From contig NZ_PHRF01000026.1 in NCBI RefSeq assembly GCF_004151105.1, positions 124,001 to 188,000 on the forward strand: a stretch of DNA of 64,000 bases, written 5' to 3'. Source of the stretch: Streptomyces sp. L-9-10. GTDB taxonomy: Bacteria; Actinomycetota; Actinomycetes; Streptomycetales; Streptomycetaceae. The position numbers and the translations under genes were made by a program. The notes under the pieces are model-generated. The model had not been told where the DNA came from. It was given only the letters and a program-made list of their open reading frames with translations, and ran no database searches. This document shows, in pieces, positions 42,900 to 52,326 of the stretch. Every line of letters begins with the position of its first letter. Positions within the stretch are counted from its first letter, which is position 1.

Positions 42900-45136
42900 T
42901 GACCATGACCCTTCAGCCCGACGGGCCTTCGGCGACGGCGCGCCACCAGCGCCATCGCGCCGCCGGCCGCGCCCTCCGCTTCTGGCGGGGCAGGGCCGAA
43001 GACGCCAGTTGGGTACGCCCGGCCCTGCTCGCCGTCCTGCTGGTCGCCGGACTGCTCCAGTTGTGGCATCTGAGCGATTCCGGTTACGCCAACTCCTTCT
43101 ATTCCGCGGCCGTTCAGGCGGGCAGCGAGAGCTGGAAGGCGTTCTTCTTCGGCTCCTCCGACGCGGGGAACTCCATCACCGTCGACAAGCCCCCGGCCGC
43201 GCTCTGGCCGATGGCCCTGTCCGTACGGCTCTTCGGGCTCGGATCCTGGCAGATCCTGGTGCCCGAGGTACTGATGGGGCTCGGGACGGTAGCGGTGCTG
43301 TACGCCGCCGTGCGCCGCCGCTTCAGCGCTGTCGCCGGACTGACGGCGGCCGTGGTGCTGGCGCTGACGCCCGTCGCCGTGATGATGTTCCGCTTCAACA
43401 ACCCGGACGCGCTGCTCGCGCTGCTGATGACCACCGCCGTCTACTGCGTGCTGCGCGCGCTGGAGGCCGGGCGGACCACATGGCTGGTGTGGGCGGGGAT
43501 CGCGATCGGCTTCGCGTTCCTGACCAAGACGCTCCAGGGGTTTCTGATCCTGCCGGCGCTGGCGCTGGTGTACGCGGTGTGCGCGCCCACGTCCGTACGG
43601 CGCCGGCTCGGCCAGCTCGCGCTGGCCGGTCTCGCGCTCGTCGTCTCCGGCGGCTGGTGGGTCGCGATCGTGGAGCTGTGGCCCGCTTCCTCACGCCCGT
43701 ACGTCGGCGGCTCCCAGACGAACTCCTTCCTTGAACTGACCTTCGGCTACAACGGCCTCGGCCGGATCAACGGCGAGGAGGCCGGCAGCGTCGGCGGAGG
43801 AGGCGGGGGCGGGGGCGGTCGCAGCGGCGCGACCGGTATCGGCCGGATGTTCAGCGAGTCCATCGGCGGCCAGATCTCCTGGCTGCTCCCCGCCGCTCTG
43901 CTGCTGCTCGTCGTCGGACTCGTGGTGACCCGGCGGAGCGCGCGTACGGACACGGCCCGCGCGGCGTTTCTGGTGTGGGGCGGCTCGCTGCTGGTGACCC
44001 TGGCGGTCTTCAGCTTCATGGCCGGGATCTTCCACGAGTACTACACCGTGGCACTGGCGCCGTACGTCGCGGCCGTCATCGGCATGGGCGTCACCATGCT
44101 GTGGGAGGAGCGCGCCGGGATCGTGGCGTCGGCGACGCTGGCGCTCGCGGCGGCGGGGACGGCGGTATGGGCGTACGTACTGCTCGGCCGGACTCCTGAC
44201 TATGTGCCGTGGCTGCGCTGGGCGGTGCTGATCGGCGGTCTGCTGGCCGCGGTGGGGCTGCTCGTCGCGAGCAGGCTGGGCCGGCCGCTGGCGCTCGCGG
44301 CGGCGGGTCTCGCGGTCGCGGCCTCGCTCGCCGGACCGCTCGCGTACACACTGACCACGGTCAGCACCGCGTACCGGGGCTCGATCATCACGGCGGGACC
44401 GGCCGTCGCGCGGGGTGGCGGCGGCTTCGGCGGTGGCGGCGGGCCTCGTTTCGCCGGGGGCGCCGGGGGCGCCGGTGAGGCCGGGATGGTGCTTCCCGGT
44501 CAGCAGGCAGCGGGCCAGGCACAGGGGCAAGGCCAGGGACAGGCACAGGGCCAGGGCCAGGGCCAGAGGCAGAGGCAGGGTCAGGCGCAGGGCCAGGGGC
44601 AGACCCCGGCCGCGGGCGGCCGGCCCCAGTTGCCTCCGAACGGCGCGCTGCCCGAGGGCGGCCAGGGCGGCGGCGGTATGGGCGGCAGGGGCGGCGGCGG
44701 AGGAGGCGGCATGGGCGGCCTCCTCAACGGCCAGACCGTCAGCTCCGAGGCCGAGGCCGCGCTCAAGAAGGACGCCTCCGGCTACACCTGGGTCGCCGCG
44801 ACCATCGGCTCCCAGAACGCGGCCAGCTATCAACTCGCCACCGAGAAGCCCGTCATGGCGATCGGCGGCTTCAACGGCAGCGATCCGTCCCCGACCCTCG
44901 ACCAGTTCAAGCAGTACGTCGCGGACGGGAAGATCCACTACTTCCTGTCGAGCGGCGAGAGCGAGGGCGAGGGCGGCGGCCCCGGCGGCGGTGGAGCTGA
45001 GGGCGGTGGCGGAGGAGGCGGTCGAGGCGGCGGCTTCGGCAGTTCCAACTCCGAGATCTCCAGCTGGGTGGAGTCCACCTTCAAGAAGGTCACCGTGGAC
45101 GGCGCGACCCTCTACGACCTGACCCAGGAGGCCTGA
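42896..45136 (+). CDS. GT39-type (ArnT/PMT-like) membrane glycosyltransferase
   Basis: The 746-residue polytopic protein has the GT-C features: an acidic first loop SDSGYANSFYSAAVQAGSES followed by ITVDKPPAALWPMALSVRLF (the DKPP signature). About ten to twelve helices follow. The C-terminal extracytoplasmic part contains a Gln/Gly run (GQAQGQGQGQAQGQ and similar, DNA 44510-44605) and poly-Gly segments. A folded domain (about 620-746, SGYTWVAATIGSQNAASYQL) closes the protein. It would use the lipid-linked sugar made by the preceding GT2-GtrA protein to glycosylate extracellular polymers or proteins. Coupled by a 4-nt overlap. Confidence 0.9.
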   Translation: MMTMTLQPDGPSATARHQRHRAAGRALRFWRGRAEDASWVRPALLAVLLVAGLLQLWHLSDSGYANSFYSAAVQAGSESWKAFFFGSSDAGNSITVDKPPAALWPMALSVRLFGLGSWQILVPEVLMGLGTVAVLYAAVRRRFSAVAGLTAAVVLALTPVAVMMFRFNNPDALLALLMTTAVYCVLRALEAGRTTWLVWAGIAIGFAFLTKTLQGFLILPALALVYAVCAPTSVRRRLGQLALAGLALVVSGGWWVAIVELWPASSRPYVGGSQTNSFLELTFGYNGLGRINGEEAGSVGGGGGGGGGRSGATGIGRMFSESIGGQISWLLPAALLLLVVGLVVTRRSARTDTARAAFLVWGGSLLVTLAVFSFMAGIFHEYYTVALAPYVAAVIGMGVTMLWEERAGIVASATLALAAAGTAVWAYVLLGRTPDYVPWLRWAVLIGGLLAAVGLLVASRLGRPLALAAAGLAVAASLAGPLAYTLTTVSTAYRGSIITAGPAVARGGGGFGGGGGPRFAGGAGGAGEAGMVLPGQQAAGQAQGQGQGQAQGQGQGQRQRQGQAQGQGQTPAAGGRPQLPPNGALPEGGQGGGGMGGRGGGGGGGMGGLLNGQTVSSEAEAALKKDASGYTWVAATIGSQNAASYQLATEKPVMAIGGFNGSDPSPTLDQFKQYVADGKIHYFLSSGESEGEGGGPGGGGAEGGGGGGGRGGGFGSSNSEISSWVESTFKKVTVDGATLYDLTQEA

Positions 45137-45241
45137 CAGGCCTGACAGGTCTACCGGGCCTGTCGGGCCTCCTGGCCGACGAGGCACTCAGCCGGCCGGC
45201 ACCCGACTGGCGGAAAAAGAAGCTATACGGCGTAAGGGATT

Positions 45242-45282
45242 CTTGTACGGTGTACAGCGACTGTTCCTGTACACCGTACAAG
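45242..45282. promoter_or_regulatory. Double operator upstream of the MFS efflux gene
   Basis: A perfect 16-bp inverted repeat (CTTGTACGGTGTACAG ... CTGTACACCGTACAAG, 9-bp spacer). Each arm is itself a near-palindrome TGTAC-N3-GTACA (45244-45256 and 45268-45280), so two repressor dimers can bind with centres 24 bp apart. A weaker third match (TATACGGCGTAAG) lies at 45223. It overlaps the ribosome-binding AAGGAG (45280-45285). The TetR protein encoded at 47121 is the likely ligand. Confidence 0.8.
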
Positions 45283-45290
45283 GAGTCTCC

Positions 45291-46955
45291 ATGACGGCGA
45301 CAGCCGCCGAGCACCACATCGCCCCCGCACGGCACCCGCAGCGCTGGCTGATCCTCGGTGTCATCTGTCTGGCCCAGCTCACCGTGCTGCTCGACAACAC
45401 CGTCCTCGGTGTCGCGATCCCGTCCCTCACCCGTGAACTGCACGCCTCCACCGCCGACATCCAGTGGATGATCAACGCCTACTCCCTGGTCCAGGTCGGC
45501 CTGCTGCTCACCGCGGGCAACGCCGCCGACCGGTACGGCCGCAAGAAACTGCTGATCGTGGGCCTCGTGCTGTTCGGGATCGGGTCGCTGGCCGCCGGAC
45601 TCGCTCAGTCCAGCGGTCAGTTGATCGCCGCGCGCGCCGGAATGGGCGTCGGGGGCGCGCTGCTGATCACCACGACCCTCGCCGTCGTGGTCCAGCTGTT
45701 CGACGACACCGAGCGCGTCAAGGCGATCGGAATCTGGGCGACCGTCAACCACCTCGGCTGGGCCGTCGGTCCGCTGATCGGCGGGGCCATGCTCGACCAC
45801 TTCTGGTGGGGCGCGATCTTCCTGATCAACATCCCGGTCGTGGTACTCGGAGTGATCGCGGTCGTCGCGCTCGTACCGGAATCGAAGAGCAAGGAGGGCG
45901 ACCGTCCCGATCTGCTCGGCGCGCTGCTCTCCACCATCGGCATGACCGCCGTCGTGTACGCGATCATCTCCGGGCCGGATCACGGCTGGCTCTCCGGTCA
46001 GGTGCTGCTCCCGGCCTCCCTCGGCCTGCTCGTCCTCGGCCTGTTCGTCTTCTGGGAGCTGCGCGTCCCGTATCCGATGCTGGACATGAACTTCTTCCGC
46101 GACCAGCGCTTCATCGGGGCGGTGGCGGGGGCCATCCTGGTCTCCTTCGGGATGACCGGATCGCTGTTCCTGCTGACCCAGCATCTCCAGTTCGTGCTGG
46201 GCTACGGGCCGTTGGACGCCGGTCTGCGTACGGCTCCGCTCGCGGTCAGCGTCGTCGTCCTGAACCTCGCGGGCGTCGGCGCGCTGGCCGTACGGAAGCT
46301 GGGCACCCCGGGCACCATCGCGCTCGGCATGGTCCTGGTGTCCGCCGGGCTCGCCGCGATCGCGGTGCTCGGCGCCCATGGGTACAGCGGGATGCTGCTC
46401 GGCCTGATCGTGATGGGCGCGGGTGTCGCCCTCTCCATGCCGGCCATGGCGAACGCCATCATGAGCGCGATCCCGCCGGAGAAGGCGGGCGTCGGCGCGG
46501 GCATCAACGGCACGCTGGGCGAGTTCGGCAACGGTCTCGGGGTCGCCGTCCTGGGCGCCGTGCTCAGCTCCCGCTTCGCCGCGCTCGTTCCGGCGGCGGT
46601 GGGGGGCGCCTCGCTGCCCGCCGCGCTCGCGGCGGCGGACGGGGAGGCGGAGCGGCTGAGCATCTCCGACGCGTTCGCGTCGAGCCTGGAGACGAGCCAG
46701 CTGGTCGGGGCCGTGGCCGTGCTGGTGGGCGGTCTGCTGGCCGCGCTGCTGCTGCGCAGGGCCGAGCGCGCGAAGCCCACGCCGGGCTCCTCGGGCTCCC
46801 CGGGCTCTCCGGGAGCCTCGGGCTCCCAGGGCTCCCAGGGCTCCTCGGGCTTCCCGGGAGCCTCGGGCTCTTCGCCGGGCTCCCCGTCGGCCGCGTCATC
46901 CGGCTCCGGCTCCGCGTCCGGCTCCCCGTCGGACTCCGTGTCGGGGGCGGCATAG
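45291..46955 (+). CDS. MFS drug-efflux transporter (DHA2/EmrB-QacA type, 14 TMS)
   Basis: ATG 45291 (AAGGAG at 45280-45285) gives 554 residues. It has the DHA2 motifs: LDNTVLGVAIPSLTREL in TM1 (the LD..IVNVALP-like motif D1), GNAADRYGRKKLLIVGL (motif A) and IGIWATVNHLGWAVGPLIGG (motif C). About fourteen helices follow, with a hydrophilic Ser/Pro/Gly tail built of SGSPGSPGAS repeats (DNA 46785-46880). It exports hydrophobic drugs or metabolites by proton antiport. The double operator upstream and a TetR gene 165 bp downstream indicate substrate-inducible expression. Confidence 0.92.
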   Translation: MTATAAEHHIAPARHPQRWLILGVICLAQLTVLLDNTVLGVAIPSLTRELHASTADIQWMINAYSLVQVGLLLTAGNAADRYGRKKLLIVGLVLFGIGSLAAGLAQSSGQLIAARAGMGVGGALLITTTLAVVVQLFDDTERVKAIGIWATVNHLGWAVGPLIGGAMLDHFWWGAIFLINIPVVVLGVIAVVALVPESKSKEGDRPDLLGALLSTIGMTAVVYAIISGPDHGWLSGQVLLPASLGLLVLGLFVFWELRVPYPMLDMNFFRDQRFIGAVAGAILVSFGMTGSLFLLTQHLQFVLGYGPLDAGLRTAPLAVSVVVLNLAGVGALAVRKLGTPGTIALGMVLVSAGLAAIAVLGAHGYSGMLLGLIVMGAGVALSMPAMANAIMSAIPPEKAGVGAGINGTLGEFGNGLGVAVLGAVLSSRFAALVPAAVGGASLPAALAAADGEAERLSISDAFASSLETSQLVGAVAVLVGGLLAALLLRRAERAKPTPGSSGSPGSPGASGSQGSQGSSGFPGASGSSPGSPSAASSGSGSASGSPSDSVSGAA

Positions 46956-47120
46956 CATCGGAAGAGCGGCAGGCGTCCGGACTCCGGCGATCGGATGACC
47001 CGGTCGTCGCCGGTGGGGCCTGGCCGGCCGGGAGCCCGAGCCGGGCAGAGGCCAGAGGCCGGGCAGAGAAAGTGGAGTCCGGCCGTAGCCCGGCCGGAGG
47101 GAACTCGAGGAGGCTCACCC

Positions 47121-47972
47121 ATGGTGCCGGAAGCCGATCGCGACAAGCGGCCGACCCGTACCAGCGTATGGCTGGAGGGCAAGCCGGCGGGCCGCGGCCG
47201 CAGAAGCGAGAACTCGGACCATCCCGCCGGCCTGGACCGCGACCGCATAACAGCGGTCTCGATACGGCTCCTCGACACGGAGGGCCCGGCGAAGTTCTCC
47301 ATGCGGCGGCTGGCCGCGGAGCTGGGGGTGACCGCCATGTCCCTCTACTGGTACGTCGACACCAAGGACGACCTCCTCGAACTCGCCCTGGACTCCGTCT
47401 TCGGCGAGGTCCTGGTCCCCGACATGACGGACGAGGGCGCCGACTGGCGCGACCAGCTGCGCGAACTGGCCACCAGCTACCGGGAGGTGCTGGTCAGGCA
47501 CCACTGGGTCTCGCCGCTCGTCGGCAGATATCTGAACATCGGCCCGCACTCGATGGCCTTCTCGGCGGCCGTCCAGGCCGTCATGGGAAGGACGGGCCTG
47601 GCGCCGCACGGCCAGATGGGCGGGCTGGCGGCGGTCTTCCAGTTCGTCTACGGATTCGGCACGATCGAGGGCCACTTCGTACAGCGCTGCGCCGACGCCG
47701 GGCTGAGCCAGGACCAGTACTTCCGGCAGGCGATGGGCGCGATCAACGAACAGCCGAAGTTCCAGGAGTCGTTCGAGACCGCGGACGAACTGATGGAGGC
47801 GCGTGGCGGCGATACGGTGGCGGAGATGCGCCAACGCGACTTCACGTTCGCGCTCGAACTCCTCATCGCGGGCATCGAGACGATGCGGCAGCGCGACCGG
47901 GCCGCCGCCGGGCCCCGCAGCGAGGCGGCGGACGGACCCGGCGGCGCGAGCGGGGACGGGACCCGGAACTGA
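47121..47972 (+). CDS. TetR-family transcriptional repressor
   Basis: ATG 47121 (GAGGAGG upstream) gives 283 residues. After a disordered basic N-terminus (about 40 residues) comes the helix-turn-helix ITAVSIRLLDTEGPAKFSMR then RLAAELGVTAMSLYWYVDTK, of the TetR/tetracycline-repressor subclass. A large C-terminal ligand-binding domain follows (TetR_C_1 type). It follows the efflux pump gene in the same orientation and probably represses it through the TGTAC-N3-GTACA sites at 45244 and 45268. Confidence 0.9.
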   Translation: MVPEADRDKRPTRTSVWLEGKPAGRGRRSENSDHPAGLDRDRITAVSIRLLDTEGPAKFSMRRLAAELGVTAMSLYWYVDTKDDLLELALDSVFGEVLVPDMTDEGADWRDQLRELATSYREVLVRHHWVSPLVGRYLNIGPHSMAFSAAVQAVMGRTGLAPHGQMGGLAAVFQFVYGFGTIEGHFVQRCADAGLSQDQYFRQAMGAINEQPKFQESFETADELMEARGGDTVAEMRQRDFTFALELLIAGIETMRQRDRAAAGPRSEAADGPGGASGDGTRN

Positions 47973-48050
47973 GCCCCCGGACGGGACCCGGGACCGAGCC
48001 CCGGGACCGAGCCTCCGGACGGGGGCCTACGCGACGGCCGCCCCCGGCTC

Positions 48051-48515
48051 CTACGAGACGAGTCGGGCCGGGAAGCCGCCGGTGGCAAGTGGACTCCAGC
48101 GCTCCGGGGTGATCCGGATGATGGACTTCCCCTGCTTCACCATCGCCTCCCGGTACTCGTCCCAGTCGGGGTGCTCGCCCGCGATGTTCCGGTAGTACTC
48201 GACCAGCGGCTCGACCGACTCCGGGGAGTCGATCACCTCGGCCGTACCGTCGACCTGGACCCACGGGCCGTTCCAGTCGTCCGACAGGACGATCACGCTC
48301 ACCCGCTCGTCCCGCTTGGCGTTCCGCGTCTTGGCGCGCTCGGGGTACGTGGAGACGACGATCCGGCCCGAGTCGTCGACCCCGCAGGCGAGCGGGGAGC
48401 CCTGCGGCCGGCCGTCGGAACGGGTGGTCAGCAGGATCGCGCGGTGCCTGGGACGTACGAACTCCAGCAGCCCGGCGAGGTCAACAGCCGTATTCGTTGC
48501 GATATTCGGTGCCAT
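48051..48515 (-). CDS. PPOX-class F420-dependent oxidoreductase
   Basis: The 154-residue protein has the split-barrel flavin/F420-binding fold: LLEFVRPRHRAILLTTRSDG, RPQGSPLACGVDDSGRIVVS, YPERAKTRNAKRDERVSVIV and WVQVDGTAEVIDSPE, then the C-terminal IIRITPERWSPLATGGFP. Family members of this size in actinobacteria use coenzyme F420 or bind heme/biliverdin. The exact substrate is unknown. It is convergent with the TetR gene; the gap holds repeats of ACCGAGCC(C/T)CCGGAC. Confidence 0.88.
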   Translation of the reverse strand: MAPNIATNTAVDLAGLLEFVRPRHRAILLTTRSDGRPQGSPLACGVDDSGRIVVSTYPERAKTRNAKRDERVSVIVLSDDWNGPWVQVDGTAEVIDSPESVEPLVEYYRNIAGEHPDWDEYREAMVKQGKSIIRITPERWSPLATGGFPARLVS

Positions 48516-48608
48516 GCCGCGCAGCCTACGACCTCGGAGCCCGCCCGCCGCGAACCACGCCCCTCGCCCGAACCACGCCCCTCGCCCGAGCCGCCCCCTG
48601 CGCGGCGA

Positions 48609-49562
48609 TCACACGCCCGGCAGGCTCTCGCCCTGCACCGCCTGGATGTCCAGCTCCACCCGCAGCGTCGTCCCGATCGCGGAGATCCCCGCCTGCACCA
48701 CCTGGTTGTAGTTCATGGCGAAGTCCTCCCGGTGCAGCTCCGTGGTCGCGCGGAAGGCCGCCCGTACCCCGCCCCACGGGTCGGGCCCGGTGCCCAGGTA
48801 GCTCAGGTCCAGGTCCACTTCGCGTACGACGCCGTGCAGCGACAGCTGTCCGTGCACCGTCCAGCGGTCCGGGCCCGCCGGGGTCAGCCCCGTACTGCTG
48901 TACGTGATCTCCGGGAAGCGCTCCACGTCCAGGAAGTCCGGCGACTTGAGGTGCTTGTCGCGCAGCGCGTTGCCGGTGTCGATGCTCGCCGCGCTGATGA
49001 CCGCGTCGACGCGCGACGCCTCGACTCCGTACGCGCCGCCAGTACTGCCCGTGCCTCCTGCGCCTCCCGCGCTCCCCGTGCCCGCCGCACCCGCCGTGCC
49101 CGCCGCGATCTCGATCCGTCCCCCGAACTCCGTGAACCTCCCGCGCACGCTGGAGATCCCCAGATGCTGGGCCACCGCGCTCACCGCCGAATGCGCCGGA
49201 TCCAGGCTCCAGGCGCCCGGCGGCGGCAGCTCGACCCCGCCCTGCCTGGCCAGTACCACCGTGCCGACCTCGGCACGCCCGCTCGCCGTGACCAGCGCCG
49301 TGGAGGCGACGGGCGCGTAGCCGACGGCCGTCACGACGACGGTGTACGGGCCCGGTGCCAGCGCCGCGTCGGTCCGTACCGAGCCGTTCTCGTCGGCTTC
49401 CCGCCGCAGCACCTGCGTACCGCTCATGTCGGTCATGGTCACGACCGCGTGCTGCACGGCCCAGCCGTCCCGCGTCCGTACCTGTCCGCGAAGTCCCGTC
49501 CCGCCCATTCCGGCTGCCCCGCCCATCCCGAGTGCCCCGCCCATTCCGCCCGTCCCGCCCAT
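48609..49562 (-). CDS. YceI-like lipocalin-fold protein with N-terminal Ig-like (carboxypeptidase regulatory) domain
   Basis: ATG 49562 (GAGGGAGAG upstream) gives 317 residues, starting with a Met/Gly repeat (GMGGTGGMGGALGMGGAAG). An Ig-like CarboxypepD_reg domain follows (about 25-110, LRGQVRTRDGWAVQHAVVTM, then ALAPGPYTVVVTAVGYAPVA). The YceI domain reads WSLDPAHSAVSAVAQHLGIS, VRGRFTEFGGRIEI, ALRDKHLKSPDFLDVERFPE and FAMNYNQVVQAGIS. YceI proteins bind polyprenoid lipids in a beta-barrel. No signal peptide is visible. It lies 171 bp downstream of the Ig-fused efflux pump, in the same direction, and may belong to its operon. Confidence 0.88.
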   Translation of the reverse strand: MGGTGGMGGALGMGGAAGMGGTGLRGQVRTRDGWAVQHAVVTMTDMSGTQVLRREADENGSVRTDAALAPGPYTVVVTAVGYAPVASTALVTASGRAEVGTVVLARQGGVELPPPGAWSLDPAHSAVSAVAQHLGISSVRGRFTEFGGRIEIAAGTAGAAGTGSAGGAGGTGSTGGAYGVEASRVDAVISAASIDTGNALRDKHLKSPDFLDVERFPEITYSSTGLTPAGPDRWTVHGQLSLHGVVREVDLDLSYLGTGPDPWGGVRAAFRATTELHREDFAMNYNQVVQAGISAIGTTLRVELDIQAVQGESLPGV

Positions 49563-49733
49563 CCCGTTTCTCTCTCCCTCGTCCCTCGGCCAGTCCCGTA
49601 AAGAGCCGGGCTCCGGCCGGGGTGCGACGACAGGCCGTCCCCTGCCCGCCGCCGTCCCCGCCACCGGAGCCCGTTTCCGCACCCGGCCGACGCGCCGCCC
49701 GCTACAAGCGCCACGCGGTCCGGGGGGTTTCGA

Positions 49734-52313
49734 CTACTCGCCGGGGTGGGCGAGTTCGATGTCGTGGTCGTCGACTCCGCGGCCGGTGACCGTCAGCGAG
49801 CCCGCCACCGGCGGGTAGCCGGTCGCGATGACCGTGTACTCGCCGGAGTCCAGGTCGGCGAAGGCATACGCCCCGTCCTCGCCGGTCGTCGCCGTCGCGA
49901 CCACGTTTCCGGCCGCGTCGACCAGCGTCACCCGGGCGTCGTGCGCCGGGCGGCGGGCCGCGCCCGCCCTGACCGTGCCCTGCACCAGGGCGCCGGAGAG
50001 GAGGACCGCCTCGACACGGGTGACGCCCTGGCCGCCTATCTCCACCGGCAGGGCCAGCGGGCGGTAGCCGGTGGCGTTCACCGCGACGGTCACATAACCG
50101 GGGACCAGCTCACCGAAGCCGAACTCGCCCTGCTCGGACGACTTCCCGGTGGCCAGCACATCGCCGCGCACATCGGTCACGATCACCATCGCGCCCTCGA
50201 TCGGGTACCCGCCGTCCGCGGCGCGCACCACCCCGGTGAGGCCGCTCGTACCGGAGAGCAGGATGTCGTACGAGAGCGGTCCGTCCCCGACGACCACCGT
50301 GGACGCCTGCGGCTGGAAGCCGTCGGCGGAGGCGATCAGTACGTACGAGCCGGCGCCCGGCGCGTCCAGGACATAGCCGCCGTCGGACTGGGCGACCGAG
50401 CGGGCCAGCTGCCGACCGGCCAGGGATATCAGGGTGACGGCGGCGCGGGGCACCGGCGTGCCCTCGGAACCGAGCACCACACCCTGTACGGCGGTCCCCG
50501 GCGCGGGTGCCGCGAACGACGTGCCGGCCGATTCGGCCGATCCAGCTGTCATGGTCCCTCCAGAAGCCGCTGCCATTCCGGACCCCGCCATTCCGGATCC
50601 CCTCGCCACGGGTACCGCGGCCACCTCGGATATCGCGGATATCGCGGGTATCTCGGCGGTCGTCGCGGTCGTCGCGGTCGTCGCGGTCGTCGCGGCGGGA
50701 GCCGTGACCTCCGCCGTCTCACCGCCGGCCCGCGTCTTCAGCGCGACCTCCTTGATGAACAGCGTCAGCAGCAGCGCGATCAGCGCGGCCGGTGCCGAAT
50801 AGAGGAAGACATCGCCGACGCCGTGGCCGTACGCCACCTCCATGACCTGCCGCATCGGGGCGGGCAGCGTGTCCAGGTTCGGGATGCCGCCGCCACCGGT
50901 ACCGCCGTGGCCCAGGGCCGCGCCCTGCGGGCCGAGGTCGGCCAGCCCCTCCTTGACGTAGTGCGTGACCCGGTTGCCCAGCACCGCGCCCAGCGCCGAG
51001 ACACCGACCGCACCGCCCAGCGAGCGGAAGAAGGTGACGGTGGAGCTGGCGGCGCCGAGGTCCTCGGGAGAGACCTGGTTCTGTGTGCACAGGACCAGGT
51101 TCTGCATCATCATGCCGACGCCGAGCCCCATCAGCGCCATGTAGATCGCCATGTGCCAGTACGGGGTGTCGTACCGCAGAGTGCCCAGCAGCCCGAGCCC
51201 GGCCGTCACCAGCACACCACCGCTGACCAGCCAGATCTTCCAGCGGCCCGTCTTGGTGATGATCATGCCGGAGACGGTGGAGGAGACGAACAGACCACCG
51301 ATCATCGGGATGGTCATGACACCGGACATCGTCGGCGACTTGTCGCGGGCCAGCTGGAAGTACTGGCTGAAGAAGACCGTGCCGGCGAACATCGCGATAC
51401 CGACGAAGAGCGAGGCCAGCGAGGCCAGCGTGATCGTGCGGTTACGGAAGAGCCGCAGCGGGATGATCGGCTCGCGCGCCTTCGACTCGACAAGGATGAA
51501 TATGGCGCCGAGCAGAACCGATCCGCCGACCATCGCGTACGTCTGCCACGAGATCCAGTCGTACTTGTTGCCCGCGAAGGTGACCCAGACCAGCAGCAGC
51601 GAGACGGCCGCGCTGATGAAGAAGGCGCCGAACCAGTCGACCTTGACCCCTTCGCGCTTGACGACCGGGAGCTTCAGGGTCTTCTGGAGGACGATCAGTG
51701 CGATGACGGCGAACGGGACGCCGACGTAGAAGCACCAGCGCCAGCCCAGCCACGAGGTGTCGGTGATGACGCCGCCGAGCAGTGGGCCGCCGACGGTGGC
51801 GACGGCGAAGGTCGCGCCGAGGTAGCCGCTGTACCGGCCACGCTCGCGCGGGGCGATCATCGCGGCCATGACGATCTGGGCGAGGGCGGAGAGACCGCCG
51901 ACGCCGATGCCCTGGAACACCCGGCAGGCGATCAGCATCGCGGCGTTCTGCGAGAGGCCGGCCACGATCGAGCCCGAGACATAGATGACCAGGGCTATCT
52001 GAACCAGGAGCTTCTTGCTGAAGAGGTCGGAGAGCTTGCCCCACAGCGGGGTGGTCGCCGTCATCGCCAGCAGCGATGAGGTCACCACCCAGGTGTAGGC
52101 GCTCTGTCCGCCGCCCAGGTCGGAGATGATCTCCGGCAGGGCGTTGGAGACGATCGTCGACGACAGGATCGCGACGAACATGCCCAGAAGCAGCCCGGAG
52201 AGCGCCTCCATGATCTGACGGTGTGTCATCGGCGCGCCGCTCGCGGGGGCGGGGGCGCCGCCTCCGTGCTTGGCGTGGCCGCCCCGCACACCCGCTGGTG
52301 TGGTCGTAGCCAT
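49734..52313 (-). CDS. MFS drug-efflux transporter (DHA2 type) fused to three C-terminal Ig-like repeats
   Basis: The 859-residue protein has fourteen predicted helices (about 30-560) with DHA2 motifs: ILSSTIVSNALPEIISDLGG, PLWGKLSDLFSKKLLV (motif A) and YLGATFAVATVGGPLLGGVI (motif C). A linker of Ala/Thr/Val repeats follows (TTATTATTAE; GTCGTCGCG DNA repeat at 50655). Three carboxypeptidase-regulatory/Cna-B-like repeats end the protein: QGVVLGSEGTPVPRAAVTLI, LTGVVRAADGGYPIEGAMVI and VQGTVRAGAARRPAHDARVT. With an even helix count, the Ig repeats should lie on the same face as the N-terminus, normally cytoplasmic, which is unusual for this fold. It is co-transcribed with marR (14-bp gap). Confidence 0.9.
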   Translation of the reverse strand: MATTTPAGVRGGHAKHGGGAPAPASGAPMTHRQIMEALSGLLLGMFVAILSSTIVSNALPEIISDLGGGQSAYTWVVTSSLLAMTATTPLWGKLSDLFSKKLLVQIALVIYVSGSIVAGLSQNAAMLIACRVFQGIGVGGLSALAQIVMAAMIAPRERGRYSGYLGATFAVATVGGPLLGGVITDTSWLGWRWCFYVGVPFAVIALIVLQKTLKLPVVKREGVKVDWFGAFFISAAVSLLLVWVTFAGNKYDWISWQTYAMVGGSVLLGAIFILVESKAREPIIPLRLFRNRTITLASLASLFVGIAMFAGTVFFSQYFQLARDKSPTMSGVMTIPMIGGLFVSSTVSGMIITKTGRWKIWLVSGGVLVTAGLGLLGTLRYDTPYWHMAIYMALMGLGVGMMMQNLVLCTQNQVSPEDLGAASSTVTFFRSLGGAVGVSALGAVLGNRVTHYVKEGLADLGPQGAALGHGGTGGGGIPNLDTLPAPMRQVMEVAYGHGVGDVFLYSAPAALIALLLTLFIKEVALKTRAGGETAEVTAPAATTATTATTATTAEIPAISAISEVAAVPVARGSGMAGSGMAAASGGTMTAGSAESAGTSFAAPAPGTAVQGVVLGSEGTPVPRAAVTLISLAGRQLARSVAQSDGGYVLDAPGAGSYVLIASADGFQPQASTVVVGDGPLSYDILLSGTSGLTGVVRAADGGYPIEGAMVIVTDVRGDVLATGKSSEQGEFGFGELVPGYVTVAVNATGYRPLALPVEIGGQGVTRVEAVLLSGALVQGTVRAGAARRPAHDARVTLVDAAGNVVATATTGEDGAYAFADLDSGEYTVIATGYPPVAGSLTVTGRGVDDHDIELAHPGE

Positions 52314-52326
52314 TGAATTCCTTGTC

